Below are positions 53,801 to 59,800 of a stretch of DNA of 64,000 nt, one piece after another; the first letter of the stretch is position 1; every line of letters starts with the position of its first letter. Below the pieces are notes generated by a model, which did no database searches, was not told the DNA's origin, and worked only from the letters and a program-made list of their open reading frames with translations. The translations under genes were made by a program, and so were the position numbers. Where the stretch lies: NCBI GenBank assembly GCA_030063045.1, contig JAQSEB010000041.1:992001-1056000 (forward strand), written 5' to 3'. The stretch comes from Pratylenchus scribneri. Its lineage: Eukaryota > Nematoda > Chromadorea > Rhabditida > Pratylenchidae.

Positions 53801-56800
53801 GTCATTGCATGTGACGATCTTGAGATTCGAATTGCAGAGCAAGGACTTGGAATTCGGCAAATTCAATTTCAAACTTTATTCGCAAACCATACAGACAGCA
53901 GACGCAAAAGAACAGTGACAGAAAGTCAACTCGCCACGCAATTGACAGCAGCCCAATACAATACAAATCGAGCACTCATGCAATTATTTATGCAAGAATG
54001 TCGCCGTTCACAACGAACTACCAGTGCTACATTGCAAGCGCGAAAAATTCTCAAACAACAAAACCTAATGGCGCGATGGATCGGGGAGGAAACACTTGAG
54101 ATTTGGCACTGCACTGATGTTCCTTTAAGCGATATCAATTATCGCGAATATGATGACATTTGCTTCAAATTCATCCCAGTAAAAGTCCGATGTGGAGAAG
54201 ACTGGAAACCAGCGTTCCTCGATCCAGAATTGCGGATTCTTTCTGCAAGTGCACCAGTGGCCGATTGCAACATTTACCGATTTCATTATCTCCAAATTGA
54301 GCAAAATCGATGGCTGAGAATCGACACAAAGCATGGCACTTCAATGCGTATTGACCAGTCCAACATTCACGAATTTCAAGAGCACATGAAGTTAACGGGC
54401 TTCGATATTTCGCCGAAAGGCTTCCATGAGTGGACATTATATAACAATACGGACATCACATTATTCACGCATGTAGAGGAAAGTGCCAGATTCCAAAAAT
54501 GGAAGGATTCAGTAAAACAAGAAGAGCACAACAGGGCAATGGCCCTTGGCAACATGCCAGGAGGGTTAAAGGGTGTGGTTGAAAATTGGCTACATGACCT
54601 CATCCAGTCCATCATCCATAAAATCATGCTGTTCAGTTGTGGATGGGCACTTTTCTTGTTTTTACGAGACTTTCTCTGGCCAATTCTCTTCGCCAACCTT
54701 TTCATGCCAGTCATTTCAACAACTCGAGTTCTATTGGGCATGCCACCATTAAAACGGAAAGGAAAAAAGAAAAGCAAACGGAAAAGCAGAAGTACAAGCG
54801 AGGACGAAGATGAATTGGAACCACTCACGACACGTAAGCCATGCATCAAAAAACGAAAGGCAAGAACATCAAGGAAAAAATCGGCATTGAAGCGAAGGAA
54901 AAGCCGAAAATCTACGGACTTCATCGAGGAAAAACCAAAGGAACCGACACAAGGAAAAGAAGAAGACGACACCATATCGGAGCCAAAAAAGAAAAAACAG
55001 TCACTACACATGGATCTAATTTCACAAGTCGTCAAATTTGCACCGGCGGGAGTTTCGAATATCGACGATCCAGGAAAGGCTGGATCGAAAAAGTGAATAA
55101 AAGATTGAGAAAAAAGATGAAAATTAATGATCAATTTCCCCTTCCCTTTTTCCCCCCCTTTTTTTTTTTTTTTTTTTTCGATATCCATTCTTTCCTTTTA
55201 CGGGCGTTGTTCGCCAAATACTGCGTTGAGCGCATCCATTCATTTTCCCCCAAATTTTTACTTTTCAATCGGCGCATTCGGCGCAAACAACCAGTTCCCC
55301 ATTTTTTGTTCACATTTTGATAGCTATCGCATGATTTGAGCAATTTTACCCTTTTTTAATCATATAATTGTCTTCTTTTCGCAGTTCTCTCAGCCAGCCA
55401 TTCAATTCATTCTTTCAATCTAACTAACCAAAAAATATATTTTTGTTCATTTTGTCCATCCATTAATTTTTGTTTTTTAATAAATTAAATAAAATTTAAT
55501 ATATTAAAATTTCGCCTAAATTTCCCAACCCAAATTCACATCAATAAAGCTCAGATAGGAGCAAAACAGTAAATTCCGAGCAATTTACTCACTCCGACTG
55601 CTGCTTCTACCTCCCGGATTTAACCACAAAAAAAAATACCTGAATAAAAAAAATAATTTTGCCAATATACGAGTATTTCCTCCACTCCCTCTATTCCCTT
55701 TTTTTTCCTAAACCCTTCCTTTTTATTCCACATTGTTGTTTTTATCCAAATTCATCATTTCAATTCATTATATCACATCCATGCAAAACTTTGCTCTTTT
55801 TGTTTTTTGTGTGTGTTCCGAGATTTGGAGAAGAAGAGTTTTGAAAAAAAAACATCGGAAATGAATAAAAATTTTTATATTATTCAAAGAGGCTGGCCTC
55901 ATCGCAAAGCCTTGCTCTTTTCTTCCTTTTCTTTGTTTTGTTTTGCTTTCTTTTCCGATGAAAATATTAGCCATCGCTCCAAAAATTGGATACAAAAAAA
56001 AAACAAAAAGAGCAAGGTTTTGCTTGATGTATTTGATATTGGGTGCATTTTGGGGAATAATTGTGGCATTTTATTGTTATTTACCATACTTTTTCTAAAA
56101 GTAGCCATCTAGTAGTAGCCAAAAAATAGAAATCCTTTCTCCAATAGTGACCCCTTTTGAAGGGAATGAAAATTGGTACCTGGGGGGCCACTATTGGGAA
56201 AAATACTACAGTAATTACGGTACTTATTTTGCCCATTTTTCTAGTTGCCTTTCCTCGCCACATTGAATATGCCATTCGACGAAATTCCCACCTGGATGCC
56301 ACCGTCCCCACCGAATTCCGTTGAAGGTGCCCCATATTATTGTGCAATTGATGGTGCCTACCTTTATGAATTCACACGGATACCCGAAGAAAAGTTGCCA
56401 CCCCTCCCATCACTGATCTCACTGAATGAAGTGCCACCAAGAATTAGGCAAAGGAAACTGCTTGGTTCGGGCAGTGGCATTAAATCGCCATCAACACGAT
56501 TGTCACCTTCACAAAAGAGGCAAAAGGTAAAAAAGACGACCGGAAATTGGCCAAATAGTGGCGGGAAATTGGCCAATAGATCGGGGGAACAGCCCACCAA
56601 ATTTCGGCATCCAAAAGAGGAGAAATTGGAGGCTGTCGCAACCCCAAAAGTGTCATCCTCATCATCTTCGGTTACTTCCAATTCGGCACTCCTTTCACCT
56701 CCAAATACACCGGCCATGGCATCGATCATTCCATCGGCAGTGGTTGCCTCCACGGAACAATCAATTCAAATGGGCAAATTTGAGGATGTTCAATTGAACG

Positions 56801-59800
56801 GTGAACAACAACAGCAACAACAAAGGGCAGCAGGTGGTTCATCAATGCCACCATCTCGGCACTCCGCTACACCATCCATCAACTCATTGGATGGTAAGAA
56901 AATGGGCTTAAAAATATTTAAGTCCCGGACAAAAGGTATTATAAATTTAGATTTTTTTGGTCAAAATTCAGAAAGTTTAAAAATGCTTTCAAATCAATTA
57001 AAAAATCAATTTATTTCTTTAAAATATCAGATTTTTCATTTTGAATTTTAAATTTTTGGACCGCAAGAGAAAATTTTAAGAAGAAATAAGTCCTTAGAGA
57101 AAAATTTTAAAGAAAAATTGTCTAATTTTATGAAAAATCAGCAAACCCTGCTGGTTTATTTAAAATGAAAATGAATTTAATATTTTATTTAATACATTTT
57201 TTTTATTTTAGAAGCCATCGAATCAACTGTTCGAAAAAGTCGCAAACAAATTGGCCATCCACCGCCCATCTCCCGTTATTTGTAAATAATTCATTCCACC
57301 GCGAAATTTTCATTTAAATTCATCCCAAAAAAGGACACGTTATTTGGGGCCACATCCATCGGGTGGAAGCGAAAGGCTGGCCACTGATCAGAATCGAGTC
57401 ATTTACCGAGTGATTTTGGCCACAAACACTTTGACATTGCCGACGGCCTCTGCCGAGCCAATTGACTATGAAGGACCAACCTGGAATGCAAATGAAGATT
57501 TTCTCCTTTTGAAGGTGGGGTTTTAATGGCGAGGGAATTATGCTGTGGCACTAGTTTTATCAAAAATTGATGGATAAAAGGGAATGTGTTTGATTTATAT
57601 AAAAATGATATTTCGGAAATATATTTTCGATTCTAAATATGTTTCATCCGGAAAGTTTGTATTTTTTAAATTTTTTTTTAAGTTTCAACAACCTTTTTAT
57701 CATTAATAAAACTTTTTCTAATCTTCTTTTCAATAACTGTTTAGTTTTAGTTGAGTATAATTTCGCCTGTTCTGATTTTAATAATTCCGCCTGTTCTGAT
57801 TTTAATAATTCCGCCTGTTCTGATTTTAATAATTCCGCCTGTTCTGATTTTTAATTCCGCCTGTTCTGATTTTTAATTCCGCCTGTTCTGATTTTAATAA
57901 TTCCGCCTGTTCTGATTTTAATTCCGCCTGTTCTGATTTTTAATTCCGCCTGTTCTGATTTTAATTCCGCCTGTTCTGATTTTTAATTCCGCCTGTTCTG
58001 ATTTTAATTCCGCCTGTTCTGATTTTTAATTCCGCCTGTTCTGATTTTAATTCCGCCTGTTCTGATTTTTAATTCCGCCTGTTCTGATTTTAATTCCGCC
58101 TGTTCTGATTTTAATAATTCCGCCTGTTCTGATTTTAATAATTCCGCCTGTTCTGATTTTTAATTCCGCCTGTTCTGATTTTTAATTCCGCCTGTTCTGA
58201 TTTTAATAATTCCGCCTGTTCTGATTTTAATTCCGCCTGTTCTGATTTTTAATTCCGCCTGTTCTGATTTTAATTCCGCCTGTTCTGATTTTTAATTCCG
58301 CCTGTTCTGATTTTAATTCCGCCTGTTCTGATTTTTAATTCCGCCTGTTCTGATTTTAATTCCGCCTGTTCTGATTTTTAATTCCGCCTGTTCTGATTTT
58401 AATTCCGCCTGTTCTGATTTTTAATTCCGCCTGTTCTGATTTTTAATTCCGCCTGTTCTGATTTTAATAATTCCGCCTGTTCTGATTTTAATTCCGCCTG
58501 TTCTGATTTTTAATTCCGCCTGTTCTGATTTTTAATTCCGCCTGTTCTGATTTTAATAATTCCGCCTGTTCTGATTTTAATAATTCCGCCTGTTCTGATT
58601 TTTAATTCCGCCTGTTCTGATTTTTAATTCCGCCTGTTCTGATTTTAATAATTCCGCCTGTTCTGATTTTAATTCCGCCTGTTCTGATTTTTAATTCCGC
58701 CTGTTCTGATTTTAATTCCGCCTGTTCTGATTTTTAATTCCGCCTGTTCTGATTTTAATTCCGCCTGTTCTGATTTTTAATTCCGCCTGTTCTGATTTTA
58801 ATTCCGCCTGTTCTGATTTTTAATTCCGCCTGTTCTGATTTTAATTCCGCCTGTTCTGATTTTTAATTCCGCCTGTTCTGATTTTTAATTCCGCCTGTTC
58901 TGATTTTAATAATTCCGCCTGTTCTGATTTTAATTCCGCCTGTTCTGATTTTTAATTCCGCCTGTTCTGATTTTTAATTCCGCCTGTTCTGATTTTTAAT
59001 TCCGCCTGTTCTGATTTTAATTCCGCCTGTTCTGATTTTTAATTCCGCCTGTTCTGATTTTTAATTCCGCCTGTTCTGATTTTTAATTCCGCCTGTTCTG
59101 ATTTTAATAATTCCGCCTGTTCTGATTTTAATTCCGCCTGTTCTGATTTTTAATTCCGCCTGTTCTGATTTTTAATTCCGCCTGTTCTGATTTTTAATTC
59201 CGCCTGTTCTGATTTTAATTCCGCCTGTTCTGATTTTTAATTCCGCCTGTTCTGATTTTAATTCCGCCTGTTCTGATTTTTAATTCCGCCTGTTCTGATT
59301 TTAATTCCGCCTGTTCTGATTTTTAATTCCGCCTGTTCTGATTTTAATTCCGCCTGTTCTGATTTTAATTCCGCCTGTTCTGATTTTTAATTCCGCCTGT
59401 TCTGATTTTTAATTCCGCCTGTTCTGATTTTAATTCCGCCTGTTCTGATTTTTAATTCCGCCTGTTCTGATTTTTAATTCCGCCTGTTCTGATTTTAATT
59501 CCGCCTGTTCTGATTTTTAATTCCGCCTGTTCTGATTTTAATTCCGCCTGTTCTGATTTTAATAATTCCGCCTGTTCTGATTTTAATTCCGCCTGTTCTG
59601 ATTTTTAATTCCGCCTGTTCTGATTTTAATAATTCCGCCTGTTCTGATTTTTAATTCCGCCTGTTCTGATTTTTAATTCCGCCTGTTCTGATTTTAATAA
59701 TTCCGCCTGTTCTGATTTTTAATTCCGCCTGTTCTGATTTTAATAATTCCGCCTGTTCTGATTTTTAATTCCGCCTGTTCTGATTTTTAATTCCGCCTGT

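Larger units (their letters stand above)
42976..55591 (+). mobile_element. BEL/Pao LTR retrotransposon, full length, 12.6 kb
   Basis: Two 539-bp LTRs (42976-43514 and 55053-55591) start TTTCGAATATCGACG and end GCAATTTACTCA. They align at a constant offset of 12077 bp without indels and I saw no mismatch. A 4-bp duplication CTCC flanks the element (42972-42975, 55592-55595). Primer binding site at 43516, short purine tract before the right LTR, one large ORF between. Same strand as the host SSL-1 gene. BEL/Pao assignment comes from the gag (DUF1759-like), protease, RT (YVDN box), RNase H and integrase order and the DUF5641-like tail. Lack of a 5'-TG terminus is unusual. Confidence 0.97.

Noticed and set aside
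54376..55188. 270-codon minus-strand frame at the end of the element
   Set aside because: Antisense shadow of the basic tail and LTR; no motif.
57639..57854. Open frame reading NNSACSDF repeats at the start of the satellite array
   Set aside because: It is the translation of a 24-bp satellite unit that stays in frame by length; it lies in an SSL-1 intron and has no start or homology.
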